Source: Shinella kummerowiae (lineage in GTDB: Bacteria; Pseudomonadota; Alphaproteobacteria; Rhizobiales; Rhizobiaceae). Taken from it: DNA of 64,000 bases. The notes beneath the pieces are model-generated. The model saw only the letters and a program-made list of their open reading frames with translations. It had not been told where the DNA came from and searched no databases. The stretch spans positions 62,001 to 126,000 of the forward strand of contig NZ_WUMK01000011.1 in the NCBI RefSeq assembly GCF_009827055.1. Reading direction: 5' to 3'. Below are positions 1 through 8,547 of this stretch, in pieces (position 1 is the first letter of the stretch; each line of letters opens with the position of its first letter). Position numbers and translations under genes: made by a program.

Positions 1-412
1 CGACCAGAGCTACCGATAGCAAGATGAGAAACACGCCAAGATGGATAGCGGTGCCCTCGATCCAGCGCGTGCGCGGCTTTAGAAATACAGCCGCCGTAGC
101 AAGCGCGGCCGGCGGGAGGATCAAGGCCGGCTTAAGCATGGCGGCCACGACTTCAGATGGCAGAAGGATCGCGTTGACCGCTAGCGTGAGAACGTCGAGT
201 ACGACGACCCAGATCATCCACGCGCGGATGATCTTCGATGTCTGAGGCCACGATCGCAGGCGAAAAATACTGGAAAGCTCAGGATTCAAGCGAATATCGC
301 GCGTACGCCCGGCAAGAAGGCGATCGACTTCATCGACAACGGAGGATTTCGGCGGTTGAAGTGCGGATATCCCATCCTTCCTTGACGTTCCTATTGTCTT
401 GAGAGGGTCCAT
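1..412 (-). CDS. Membrane protein N-terminus, possibly a membrane-anchored GGDEF protein (partial)
   Basis: An open frame starts at the ATG at 412 (minus strand) and runs off the left edge without a stop, giving 137 codons. Residues 1-60 are soluble and polar. At least three hydrophobic segments follow, beginning IIRAWMIWVVVLDVLTLAV, then a proline/alanine-rich helix, then FLILLSVALV at the edge. This soluble head followed by a multi-helix membrane module resembles the sensory part of rhizobial membrane diguanylate cyclases. The catalytic domain would lie outside the window, so the product is a guess; the open frame is seen directly. Confidence 0.55.
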   Translation of the reverse strand, partial: MDPLKTIGTSRKDGISALQPPKSSVVDEVDRLLAGRTRDIRLNPELSSIFRLRSWPQTSKIIRAWMIWVVVLDVLTLAVNAILLPSEVVAAMLKPALILPPAALATAAVFLKPRTRWIEGTAIHLGVFLILLSVALV

Positions 413-723
413 AGCATTGATTTAGGCTCATGTCTGTTTGAAGCAAGAACGACGGACGGTCTCGCGTAAAAATGGCCTCACAAGCTTAACGCTGGATGTA
501 GCATCGCACTGCGCGATCTGCTGGTTGTTCCACGTCAGAACATTTTGCCGATATCGCGGACGGCGCGTTCAGCTAGGCCAAGGAAGGGCATGCGTGCGTG
601 GCGCAGCATGCGATCCTGCGCACTGCATCGCCGCTCGGCGAGCGGTTGCAACGCGACAGCGGTGCCCTATTTTCCCATTTGAATAGCAAGGCCGGGGCTT
701 ATCTGTCCGCAAGGGAGGCGGCG
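413..723. other. Intergenic region, nothing recognised
   Basis: This stretch lies between the divergent membrane-protein gene and the DUF4440-like gene. It should hold both promoters, but I see no convincing gene, terminator or repeat. Short frames here have no ribosome-binding site and no recognisable protein character. Confidence 0.4.
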
Positions 724-1065
724 ATGGATGAAGATCCGATCTGGGAGCTAGAGCGTCGGCTCTGGCTTGAAGGCATTTCCGTGTACGAGGCGCATCTTCA
801 CGAGGGCGCGCGCATGATTTTCCCGGGGATGGGAATTCTTGACCGTTCTGCAATCCTCGACAGCCTGCGCGACGCTCCCCGCTGGGACCACGTCGACATG
901 TGCAACCGCCAACTCGCCGATGCTGGAGGTTTTGTTTTCCTCGCATACGCTGCAATCGCGCGCAGGGGTGACAGCCCCCCATATAAGGCGTTCTGCGGCT
1001 CGGCCTATGTCCGAAAGCACCTCGGAGCGATCATGATCGCCCATCAGCAGACGCTTATGGACTAG
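724..1065 (+). CDS. Nuclear transport factor 2-like (DUF4440/SnoaL-type) protein
   Basis: The protein has 113 residues. I chose the ATG at 724 because AGGGAGG lies just upstream at the right spacing; the frame stays open further 5' but that part looks non-coding. The pattern ELERRLWLEG near the start, then GARMIFPGMG with DRSAILDSL, and a closing AYVRKHLGAIMIAHQQT matches the small cone-shaped NTF2 fold of DUF4440 proteins. Their members are usually of unknown function or act as small-molecule isomerases and binding proteins. A fragment of an alpha/beta hydrolase gene follows. The fold assignment is moderately sure; the function is unknown. Confidence 0.6.
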   Translation: MDEDPIWELERRLWLEGISVYEAHLHEGARMIFPGMGILDRSAILDSLRDAPRWDHVDMCNRQLADAGGFVFLAYAAIARRGDSPPYKAFCGSAYVRKHLGAIMIAHQQTLMD

Positions 1066-1286
1066 TTGACGCATGGATCGCCACTGCTGCGGTCGTCTGG
1101 CTACATCGATCTCGTGCGGGTGCTTCGCCAGCTTTAGGAAAAACGTCCTCCTTATACGATCTCGCTCACCTCGCGTGTCGCGCGAGCGCATCATGTCGTG
1201 GCAGAAATCCTGCACGTTCTGTCGTTTGGGCCGAGCGCACCAGTTGGTATATTCAACGCGACTTGCGGGCAGCCTCGTCCGCGCGC

Positions 1287-1415
1287 ACCTATCACCGCGA
1301 CCTGCCCGATGCGGAACTGCATCTGCTTGAAGGGGCCGGCCACTGGCGTTTGGAAACCCATTTCGACACGGCGCTGCCGCTGGTGCGCAAGTTTCTTGCT
1401 CGCCACTACGCCTGA
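1287..1415 (+). pseudogene. 3' fragment of an alpha/beta hydrolase gene
   Basis: The frame ending with TGA at 1413-1415 encodes YHRDLPDAELHLLEGAGHW followed by LETHFDTALPLVRKFLARH. This is the typical C-terminus of epoxide-hydrolase or haloalkane-dehalogenase-type alpha/beta hydrolases, where the His after GAG is the catalytic base. Upstream of about 1287 the frame loses resemblance to the family and no nucleophile elbow is found, so the body of the gene is missing. The fragment sits directly 5' of the RibD-like gene. Confidence 0.55.
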
Positions 1416-1463
1416 CGGGCGGCGCCCGGTCCGTTTGTAGATCTGCTTTGGAAAGGACGAGCA

Positions 1464-2024
1464 ATGACTGAAATCGTTTGTGAAATCATGCTGACGATCG
1501 ACGGCGCGGCGCGCGGCGAGAAATCGCCAGCTTATTACGGTTACACCGGACCCGAATTCATGGCGTGGCTGGCAAAAAAAAACGCGCAGACCCATCGCAC
1601 GTTGATCGGTCGCAAGACCCTCGATGCGTTGAGCAGCATACCCGCGGCCTATCAAGATGACGGCTATCGCCGGATGACCGAAAATCCGGGCTGGGTCGTT
1701 TCCTCCACGCTCAGCCGCGTGACCTGGCCGGGCCTGACGGTGCTGGGGTCCAGATTTCTCGATACGCTTCGCGCGGAGCGCGCGGGCGAAGGTCCTGAAA
1801 TCCGCACGATGGGGAGCCTGTCCATCGTCCGGCAGTTGCTCGCGGCAGGTCTGCTGGACCGCCTCCGCCTGATCTATTGTCCGCTGATCCTGCCGCAGTC
1901 GGGCGTCGAGCCATTCTTCCGGGGCATGCCTGACCAAAAGTTCAAGCTCAGGGATCATCGCATTCTCGATGAGGAAGTCGTTGTGCTTGACTACGCGCCT
2001 GACGGTAGGCCGCACTATTCCTGA
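1464..2024 (+). CDS. Dihydrofolate-reductase-fold (RibD C-terminal domain) protein
   Basis: The protein has 186 residues. The start ATG at 1464 follows GGAAAGGACGAGC. The N-terminal strand CEIMLTIDG, the helix THRTLIGRKTLDAL, and the late DRLRLIYCPLILPQSGVEPFF are hallmarks of the RibD C-terminal/DHFR-like family. These proteins bind NADPH and are widespread as uncharacterised reductases. It stands alone, with no riboflavin genes nearby, so a role in riboflavin synthesis is unlikely. The next gene is convergent. Confidence 0.75.
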   Translation: MTEIVCEIMLTIDGAARGEKSPAYYGYTGPEFMAWLAKKNAQTHRTLIGRKTLDALSSIPAAYQDDGYRRMTENPGWVVSSTLSRVTWPGLTVLGSRFLDTLRAERAGEGPEIRTMGSLSIVRQLLAAGLLDRLRLIYCPLILPQSGVEPFFRGMPDQKFKLRDHRILDEEVVVLDYAPDGRPHYS

Positions 2025-2046
2025 TAGCACGCGCTTGCCGCGGCGC

Positions 2047-2589
2047 TTATTCTTGGGATGTCCAGACCGGTGTGAACGAGACGCCGCGCAGCCCGGCGTC
2101 GCGGACCTTCGCGACGAAGCTGTCGCTGACATAGACCGGCGAAGCGCGTTTCCGTAGCTTGAATATCTCTGCGGTTCCGATGACCTCCTCCTTGAACACA
2201 TATCGTTCGATATCGAGGATGTCCCCGTCGTCGAAATAGATGATGCTCGATTTTTCCGTGTCGAGGGCGTCGAGGATGGTGGTGACGTTGAACAGCCAGA
2301 CCTCCTCGCCTTTCAGCGGCAGGAGCTGCCCGTAGAGGGTCAGAACCGGCGCCAGCGCGTCGACGGCGGGTTTCCTCAGAATGGGCGCATGCTCGCCCAG
2401 CCAGGGGAAATCGGAGTAGCTCGGTTTCTTGGCCCCATCCTCCGCCCTCACTATCCTCATGACGGGGGCAGCCCAATCGCGGATCACTCGTCCATCCATC
2501 GCAAGGAAGGTTTCGAAGTCCTCGTTGTCGACCGGGAAAATCCATTCCTGGTTTTCAAGGACGGCGAACGTATAGATCGTCATGGACAT
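2047..2589 (-). CDS. Imm11-like (DUF1629) immunity-type protein, orphan
   Basis: The protein has 180 residues. It starts MTIYTFAVLENQEWIFP and ends with a segment reading AEIFKLRKRASPVYVSDSF then AGLRGVSFTPVW. That C-terminal YVSD-x-F ... F-x-P-V-W pattern is typical of the Imm11/DUF1629 family, which often neutralises polymorphic toxins. No toxin, Hcp/VgrG or Rhs gene is visible on either side, so it may be an orphan immunity gene kept against neighbours, or may have another role. The family call is by pattern only. Confidence 0.55.
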   Translation of the reverse strand: MSMTIYTFAVLENQEWIFPVDNEDFETFLAMDGRVIRDWAAPVMRIVRAEDGAKKPSYSDFPWLGEHAPILRKPAVDALAPVLTLYGQLLPLKGEEVWLFNVTTILDALDTEKSSIIYFDDGDILDIERYVFKEEVIGTAEIFKLRKRASPVYVSDSFVAKVRDAGLRGVSFTPVWTSQE

Positions 2590-2608
2590 AGCCTGGTCCT
2601 CCTGATGG

Positions 2609-3580
2609 TCAGAACTCCGCGTGCATTTCGCGAAACAGCCGTGGGGCGATGCCGAAGCGGCGTTCGAAGGCTTCGCAGAAGCGTGTCGCCGGCGAGAGCC
2701 CGACCTCGACCGCCACCGATTTCAGGGAAAGCCCACGGCAGAGCAGCATGCGGGCGGCATCGAGGCGGGCCGTTTCGACGAAGCGCGCCGGGGTTTGGCC
2801 GGTTGCTGCAACGAATTTGCGATGGAACGTCCGCTCGCTGAGCCCGGCGCGCTCTGCCAGTCTGGGGACCTCCAGCGGCGAGCCGAGGTTTGCCAATATC
2901 CAGGCGATCAGGTCCGCGAAGGGGCTATCGGCCTTCACCTGCGCCTGGAGCAGCGGGCTGAACTGCGACTGATAGCCGGGGCGGCGTGCATAGAGCACGA
3001 GCCGCTTGGCGACCGCGCCGGCAATGTCGGCCGACAGATCCTGCGCGACCATGGCGAGCGCCATGTCGATGCCGGTGGTCACGCCGGCGGAGGTCCACAG
3101 CCGGCCGTCGACGACATAGAGCGCATCCGGGTCGACGGTGACGGCGGGAAAGGTTGCGGCCAGCGGCGTGCAGGCATCCCAGTGGGTGGCGACACGATGC
3201 CCGTCGAGCAGGCCGAGCCGCGCAAGGATAATGGCGCCCGAACAGACCGAGCCGAACCGTCGCGCCTTGCGGGCGAGGTCCGGAACCCAGGCCGCCCAGA
3301 CGGAATCGGCCAGAACCGGCAGCAGATGCTCGCTCTCCGCGCCGGCGACGAGAAGCGTATCAACCGCCTCCCGGGATCGCTCTTCGAGGCTTTGCGTGTG
3401 GACGGCAACGCCGCTGCTGCTCGTCACCGGTCCTCCCGCCGCCGATATCAGGTCGATGGCATAGAATGGCGGCTTGCCACTCACGCCCAGAGCGCGGTTG
3501 GCGCCGGTGAAGACCGAGATCGGCCCGGACGTGTCGAGAAGCTCGAAGCCGGGATAGACGATGAAGGCGAGGCGGTGCAT
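2609..3580 (-). CDS. GlxA-type transcriptional regulator (DJ-1/PfpI plus AraC HTH)
   Basis: The protein has 323 residues. The N-terminal half is a DJ-1/PfpI fold: LAFIVYPGFELLDTSGPISV at the start, and the elbow VCSGAIILARLGLLDG near residue 137 with the class Cys. The C-terminal 100 residues are a double helix-turn-helix of the AraC type (PLEVPRLAERAGLSERTFHR ... FCEAFERRFG). Such proteins sense small metabolites and activate neighbouring operons. It is divergent from the gene at 3669, which itself encodes a DJ-1/PfpI protein, so it probably controls the 3669-8418 operon. The control is inferred from position. Confidence 0.85.
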   Translation of the reverse strand: MHRLAFIVYPGFELLDTSGPISVFTGANRALGVSGKPPFYAIDLISAAGGPVTSSSGVAVHTQSLEERSREAVDTLLVAGAESEHLLPVLADSVWAAWVPDLARKARRFGSVCSGAIILARLGLLDGHRVATHWDACTPLAATFPAVTVDPDALYVVDGRLWTSAGVTTGIDMALAMVAQDLSADIAGAVAKRLVLYARRPGYQSQFSPLLQAQVKADSPFADLIAWILANLGSPLEVPRLAERAGLSERTFHRKFVAATGQTPARFVETARLDAARMLLCRGLSLKSVAVEVGLSPATRFCEAFERRFGIAPRLFREMHAEF

Positions 3581-3668
3581 TGGCGGAAAATACGCTGTTT
3601 ATGTCATTTCCGCCAGAGCAGAGGGCCGATACCCTGACGGTTGCTGCAATACCGGATCGGAGCGCCGT

Positions 3669-4811
3669 ATGTTCACGCGCTATCTTCTCCTCGCCGGCCT
3701 GGCGCTCGTCGTCCTGCCGCTGGCGGGCTTCGGCCTTTGGTTGGCGACCTTACCGGCCGCACCTGTCACCTTTGCGCCGCCGGCCATCCCGCTGGCGGAA
3801 ACGGATGCCATGCTGGCGGCGCTGAAGCCGCCGAAGCGGGCCAGGCCGCTTGTTGCTGTCGTCGGCATCAACGATGCCACGGAGACAACGGACTATTTGA
3901 TGCCCGTGGGCATCCTGCGCCGTGCTGATATCGCCGACGTGGTGACTCTTTCGACCGAGGCCGGTCCGGTCAAACTCTATCCGGCGCTGACCGTCGAGGC
4001 CGAAGCGACGATCGAGGCGTTCGACGCGCTCCATCCTGAGGGAGCCGATTATGTGATCGTTCCGGCGATGAGCCACGACGAGGACCCGCTCGTCACGGCC
4101 TGGCTGCGCAGGCAGGCGGAGGGTGGGGCCGTTGTCGTCGCGGTCTGCGCCGGGGCGAAGATTGTCGCCGCCGCCGGGCTGCTCGACGGTCGGCGGGCGA
4201 CCACCCATTGGTACTATCTCGAGAATCTGCTCAAGCGGCATCCTTCGATCCGCTATGTGCCGGACGGGCGCATGGTGGTGGACCGGGGCGTCGCGACTAC
4301 CACGGGCATCACGGCCTCGATGCCGATGGTGCTCACCTTGATCGAGGCGATTGCCGGCCGCGGCAAGGCGGAAGCGATTGCGGGCGATCTGGGGCTGGGC
4401 AGTTGGGATTCCCGCCATGACAGCGGTGCCTTCCGCCTGACCCGCCCCTTTGCCAAGACCGTGCTGCGCAACCGCCTTGCCTTCTGGAGCCGGGATCGGT
4501 TCGGCATCGCCCTTGAGCCGGGAATGGATGAGGTCTCGCTCGCGCTGGTGGCCGATGCCTGGTCGCGCACCTACCGTTCGAGTGTGGAATTGTTTGCGGC
4601 TTCGTCGGGAGCCGTGACGACGCGCAACGGCGTGCGTGTCCTTCCGGACAAGATCGCCAATACCTGGCCCGGCCAGCGGCTGAGCGTGGACGAACAGCCG
4701 GCCAAGGCCTTGGACGGCGCGTTGCAGGAGATCGCCGCTCGCCATGGTCGGGACACCGCCGATGTCGTCGCCATGCAGCTCGAATACCCGCAACGGGGAT
4801 CAGGACCATGA
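3669..4811 (+). CDS. Membrane-anchored DJ-1/PfpI family protein
   Basis: The protein has 380 residues, starting at the ATG at 3669 after GGAGCG. An N-terminal hydrophobic segment (YLLLAGLALVVLPLAGFGLW) is a signal anchor. The body is a DJ-1/PfpI domain with the nucleophile elbow AVCAGAKIVAAAGLLDGR and the motif TTHWYYLE, as in the sensor half of GlxA regulators, but there is no HTH. It is first in an operon with the monooxygenase, overlapping it by ATGA at 4808-4811. A transporter-like or enzymatic role cannot be told from sequence. The pairing with the divergent GlxA regulator suggests a shared ligand. Confidence 0.75.
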   Translation: MFTRYLLLAGLALVVLPLAGFGLWLATLPAAPVTFAPPAIPLAETDAMLAALKPPKRARPLVAVVGINDATETTDYLMPVGILRRADIADVVTLSTEAGPVKLYPALTVEAEATIEAFDALHPEGADYVIVPAMSHDEDPLVTAWLRRQAEGGAVVVAVCAGAKIVAAAGLLDGRRATTHWYYLENLLKRHPSIRYVPDGRMVVDRGVATTTGITASMPMVLTLIEAIAGRGKAEAIAGDLGLGSWDSRHDSGAFRLTRPFAKTVLRNRLAFWSRDRFGIALEPGMDEVSLALVADAWSRTYRSSVELFAASSGAVTTRNGVRVLPDKIANTWPGQRLSVDEQPAKALDGALQEIAARHGRDTADVVAMQLEYPQRGSGP

Positions 4812-6076
4812 AGGCATTGATCGCAGGCGCCGGCATCGGCGGGTTGACCGCGGCCCTCTTCCTGCACCGGGCGGGGATCGACGTGGGGATATTCGAGCGT
4901 GCCTAGGCGGTGCGTGAACTGGGTGTCGGCATCAACATGCTGCCGCACGCCGTCGGCCTTCTGGCCGAACTCGGGCTGATGGACGCACTTGACGCGGCGG
5001 GAATCCGCACGCGCGAATTGATCTATGCGAACCGGTTCAGCCAGGTCGTCTGGCGGGAACTGCGCGGGATCGAGGCCGGCCATGCCGTGCCGCAGTTCAG
5101 CATCCATCGCGGCAGGCTGTTGGGCCTTATCCACCAAGCGGTGATCGAGCGGCTGGGGCCGGCGAGCATCCGCACGGGATGCCGCGTGGACGGCTTTGCG
5201 CAAGAGGGCCAGGGCATGACCGTTCACCTGTCCGAAGGCGGACGCACCGTGCAGGCCGAGGGTGACCTGCTGATCGGCGCCGACGGCATTCATTCGACCG
5301 TGCGCGCAGCGCTTTATCCCGCGGAAGGCACGCCCACCTGGAACGGTGTCATGCTGTGGCGCGGTGCCACACGCTGGCCGGCGTGGCGGGACGGCCGCAC
5401 CATGGCGATCGCCGGCGGCAACCATGCCAAATTCGTTTTCTACCCGATCGGCGAGGACCCTGATAGTCCGGCCATGCGCGTCACCAACTGGGCCGTGATG
5501 GCCCGCAGTTCCGCGCCACAGGCGGGTCACTTCACCCTGGCGGACTGGAGCCGTCCGGGGGACCTCGCACAGGTCCTGCCCTTCGTGCGGGATCGTTTCC
5601 GCCTGGATTACGTCGATCCAGTGGAGATCATCCGCGCCACCGGCGCCTTCTACGAATATCCCAACTGCGACCGGGAGCCGCTGCCGCGCTGGTCGTTCGG
5701 GCGCGTTACCCTGTTGGGAGACGCCGCCCACCCGATGTATCCGGTGGGCTCGAACGGCGCGAGCCAGGCTATTCTCGACGCCCGCGCGCTGGCGGAGCAT
5801 CTGCGAACCCATATGTCGGTCGAGGCTGCGCTCAGCGCTTACGATATGGAGCGCCGTCCGCTTACATCGCAGATCGTCCTGTCGAACCGCGGGGGCGGGC
5901 CGGAAGGCGTGATCGATCTCGTCGAGGCGCGCGCGCCGGACGGTTTCGACGATATCGATGCGGTCGCATCCTATGAGGAACGCGAGCAGGTCGTGCGCGG
6001 CTATGCGAGCCTTGCGGGGTTTGCCTCGGGCAATCCGCAAGGCGAGGCCGAAGCGGAAAAGTCCGAACGATCGTAA
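4808..6076 (+). pseudogene. FAD-dependent monooxygenase, interrupted by an in-frame TAG
   Basis: The reading frame starts at the ATG at 4808, overlapping the upstream stop, with the Rossmann motif LIAGAGIGGLTAALFLHRAG. It meets TAG at 4904-4906, exactly where the family continues FERA-x-AVRELGVGINMLPH. The rest of the frame is intact to 6076 and carries the second FAD motif LLGDAAHPMYPVGSNGASQA. Everything except codon 33 therefore reads as a normal class A flavoprotein hydroxylase of about 420 residues. A restart at the GTG at 4910 would lack the FAD-binding fold. It is either a recent nonsense mutation, a sequencing error or a suppressed stop; the rest of the operon is intact. Confidence 0.8.
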
Positions 6077-6086
6077 AGGTGGAACC

Positions 6087-6461
6087 ATGTATGACCGGAC
6101 ACAACATCTTCTTTTCCTTCTCGTCGAGACGGCCCTCTTCGTGGCCGCTTCGCTGGTCCATGCCGGTATCCTTGTTTCCGGTTTCGAGCATGCGCGCGCC
6201 ATGGTGGCCGAGGGTGTGATTGGGGCTGTACTCGCCGTCGGCGTGCTGGCATGCCTGATCCGGCCGGGGCATGCGGCGGTCGTGGCCCTTTCCGTTCAGT
6301 TCTTCGCGCTTCTCGGCACGCTGGTCGGCGCATTCACGATCTCGGTCGGGGTGGGGCCGCAGACGCGTGGCGATATCGCGTTCCATGCCCTGCTTCTCCT
6401 TGTCCTGCCGGCCGGAATTTTCGCCGCCTGGAAAGCTTGGCGACAACGACGCGCGGGCTAA
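6087..6461 (+). CDS. Four-helix integral membrane protein
   Basis: The protein has 124 residues and starts at the ATG at 6087, eleven bases after the monooxygenase stop. Four hydrophobic helices are visible: LLFLLVETALFVAASLVHAG, AEGVIGAVLAVGVLACLI, AAVVALSVQFFALLGTLVGA and FHALLLLVLPAGIFAAW. There is no recognised enzymatic motif. Small four-helix proteins like this are common companions of flavin-dependent enzymes in rhizobia, but the function is unknown. It belongs to the 3669-8418 operon. Confidence 0.7.
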   Translation: MYDRTQHLLFLLVETALFVAASLVHAGILVSGFEHARAMVAEGVIGAVLAVGVLACLIRPGHAAVVALSVQFFALLGTLVGAFTISVGVGPQTRGDIAFHALLLLVLPAGIFAAWKAWRQRRAG

Positions 6462-6562
6462 GCCCTGCCGGAAAGACGAAAGCGTGGTCCACAATGTCGG
6501 ATGGTGCCAATGTAGTTCGTCTTTTCTCATCGAAACATCGTGAACCACGAGGAGAACAGGAC

Positions 6563-7810
6563 ATGACGATCAATCGGCGGGAAACGCTCGGTTTGCTGGG
6601 CGCCGCGGTGGCGCTGCCCGGCGCGGCGTGGTCGCAGGCGACCGAAAACGAGATGGAGGCGCATCTTGAGGAGGCTCTGGAGGCCGGGCATGCACCGGGG
6701 CTGGTCGGCCTCTTGGCGCAGGGCAAGGACGTGCGAACCATCGTCCTTGGCCGCATGGCTGTCGACGGTCCGCCGATGCAGCGGGACTCGATCTTCCGCA
6801 TCGCCTCTATGACCAAGCCGGTAACGACGGTCGCGACGATGATGCTCGTCGCCGACGGAAAGCTGAAGCTCGACGAGCCCGTCGACCGGCTCCTGCCCGA
6901 GCTTGTCGACCGCAAGGTGCTGCGCAGCCTCGACGGTCCGGTGGACGATACCGTCCCGGCAAGGCGCGCCATAACCGTCGAGGACCTGCTGACCTTCCGC
7001 GCGGGATACGGCCTGCTTCTCGTTCCCCCGGGCACCTATCCGGTGCAGAAGGACATCGCCCGGCTCGGCATCGTCGGCTTCGGCCCGCCGGACCCGCATA
7101 TGCCCTACGATGGAGACGAATGGCTGAAACGCCTTGCCACCTTGCCGCTCTTCGCCCAGCCGGGCGAGCGGTGGCTCTACACAACCGCCTCGAACATTCT
7201 CGGCGTGCTGATCGCGCGCGCTGCGGGGGAATCCTTCGGCGATTTCCTTCAGGAACGCATCTTCCGGCCGCTCGGCATGAAGGATACCGCGTTCCATGTC
7301 CCGCAGGCCAAGATCGAGCGGCTGGTGACGGCCTACCGGCCGAAAGACGGTTCGCTCGAAGTCTGGGACGAACCGGCGACCGGTGGCTGGAGCAAGCCTC
7401 CTGCCTTCGAGCAGGGGGACGGTGGGCTGGTCTCCACGGCCGACGACTATCTGGCGTTCGTCCGCATGCTGCTGGCGGCCGGCGAGCATGAAGGGCGCCG
7501 GTTATTGTCCGCGGAGGCGGTCGCTGCGATGACGCGCGATCACCTGACGCGGACGCAGCGCAAGGATGGCGAGATCATCCTTCAGGAGGGGCAGGGCTGG
7601 GGTTACGGTATGTCGGTCGCCGTGGATAAAACGCCCGGTGGAGGGCCGGCCGGCACCATCGGCTGGAGCGGCGGCTTCGGCACCAAGTGGCAGAGCGATC
7701 CCGCCAGGCAGCTGACGACGATTCTCCTGACGCAGCGCATGTTCGACGGGCCGAAGCCGGTGACGATCTTCAACCGGTTCGAGCAGGATGCGCGCAGGAT
7801 CGCCGGATGA
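6563..7810 (+). CDS. Serine hydrolase, beta-lactamase class C/esterase family, exported
   Basis: The protein has 415 residues, starting at the ATG at 6563 after GGAGAACAGG. Residues 1-26 look like a twin-arginine signal (MTINRRETLGLLGAAVALPG). The catalytic SxxK motif is SMTK at 82-85, the YxN equivalent lies in LYTTASN near residue 210, and the third motif is a degenerate GWSGGFG near 380. These indicate a beta-lactamase-fold esterase or peptidase (EstB type) rather than a true cephalosporinase. It is the fourth cistron of the operon and overlaps the LysE gene by ATGA. Confidence 0.85.
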   Translation: MTINRRETLGLLGAAVALPGAAWSQATENEMEAHLEEALEAGHAPGLVGLLAQGKDVRTIVLGRMAVDGPPMQRDSIFRIASMTKPVTTVATMMLVADGKLKLDEPVDRLLPELVDRKVLRSLDGPVDDTVPARRAITVEDLLTFRAGYGLLLVPPGTYPVQKDIARLGIVGFGPPDPHMPYDGDEWLKRLATLPLFAQPGERWLYTTASNILGVLIARAAGESFGDFLQERIFRPLGMKDTAFHVPQAKIERLVTAYRPKDGSLEVWDEPATGGWSKPPAFEQGDGGLVSTADDYLAFVRMLLAAGEHEGRRLLSAEAVAAMTRDHLTRTQRKDGEIILQEGQGWGYGMSVAVDKTPGGGPAGTIGWSGGFGTKWQSDPARQLTTILLTQRMFDGPKPVTIFNRFEQDARRIAG

Positions 7811-8418
7811 CGCTCGAAACTTACTTCGCCTATGCCGCCATCTGCCTTGTCGCGACCATCGTGCCGGGGCCGACCAACATGATGATCCTCGCCAACGGAA
7901 TGCGCCATGGTGTCCGGGCCGGTCTGCTGAATGTTGGGGGGACGATCGCCGGCCTCGCCGTGATGATCACGATATCCGGCCTGGGTCTGGCGTCCCTCAT
8001 TGCGCTGGCTGGTCGCTGGTTCGATTGGCTCAGGCTGGCAGGCGCCGCCTATCTATGCTGGATCGGCTGGAAGATGATCCGCGATCAGGGTACGTCCGAA
8101 TATTCGGGGGCCGCATCGCCGCGAAGAGGGTTCTTTCTGCAAGGCCTGCTTGTGTCGCTAAGCAACCCGAAGCAGCTCTTGTTCTTTGGCGCGCTCCTGC
8201 CGCAGTTCATCGATCCTGGCCGCGGTCAGTTGTGGCAGATAATGATCTTCGGAGGAACCGCGATTGTCTTTTGCGTGCTCTCGGACGGCAGCTATGCCCT
8301 TGTCGCGGGGCACATCGGGCGCCGCTTGGATGGGGCGGCAAGACGCGCCATTGGCTGCATCGGGGGAGGGGTGTTGATATTGGGCGGTGCCTGGCTTGCT
8401 TCTACGCGGTTCCGTTAG
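7807..8418 (+). CDS. LysE/RhtB family exporter
   Basis: The protein has 203 residues. Its start codon overlaps the stop of the hydrolase (ATGA at 7807-7810), so translation is probably coupled. The LysE signature is clear: AAICLVATIVPGPTNMMILA at the N-terminus, then GAAYLCWIGWKMIRD, and SNPKQLLFFGALLPQFID, with about six membrane segments. The family exports amino acids and homoserine lactones. In this operon it may export a product of the hydrolase. The substrate is unknown. Confidence 0.85.
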   Translation: MTLETYFAYAAICLVATIVPGPTNMMILANGMRHGVRAGLLNVGGTIAGLAVMITISGLGLASLIALAGRWFDWLRLAGAAYLCWIGWKMIRDQGTSEYSGAASPRRGFFLQGLLVSLSNPKQLLFFGALLPQFIDPGRGQLWQIMIFGGTAIVFCVLSDGSYALVAGHIGRRLDGAARRAIGCIGGGVLILGGAWLASTRFR

Positions 8419-8424
8419 CCGCGT

Positions 8425-8547
8425 TCAAATGAACGGCGACAGGGCTGCTGGGACGCCGAGAACGATGGCGAGGCTGAGCACTATGGCCGCTACCAGTTTC
8501 ACTCGCGTGCGTTTGCGCGTCGTTTCGCCGGTCCAGTCGTAGGCCAT
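8425..8547 (-). CDS. Very small single-pass membrane protein (MAYDW family)
   Basis: The protein has 40 residues. The ATG at 8547 follows GAAGGGACGACC, a good ribosome-binding site. It starts MAYDWTGETTRKRTRVKL and continues into a hydrophobic helix VAAIVLSLAIVLGVPAALS. A paralogue of the same design and length lies at 46872-47000 (AYEWDERRARR then a hydrophobic helix). The conserved AY-[DE]-W start and basic linker argue for a real translated micro-protein. The frame is also open upstream to 8967, but the intervening codons look non-coding. Confidence 0.6.
   Translation of the reverse strand: MAYDWTGETTRKRTRVKLVAAIVLSLAIVLGVPAALSPFI

Noticed and set aside
4904-4906. The TAG in the FAD monooxygenase as a pyrrolysine codon
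   Set aside because: No other in-frame TAG of this kind was found, pyrrolysine genes are not seen, and the family has an ordinary residue at this position.
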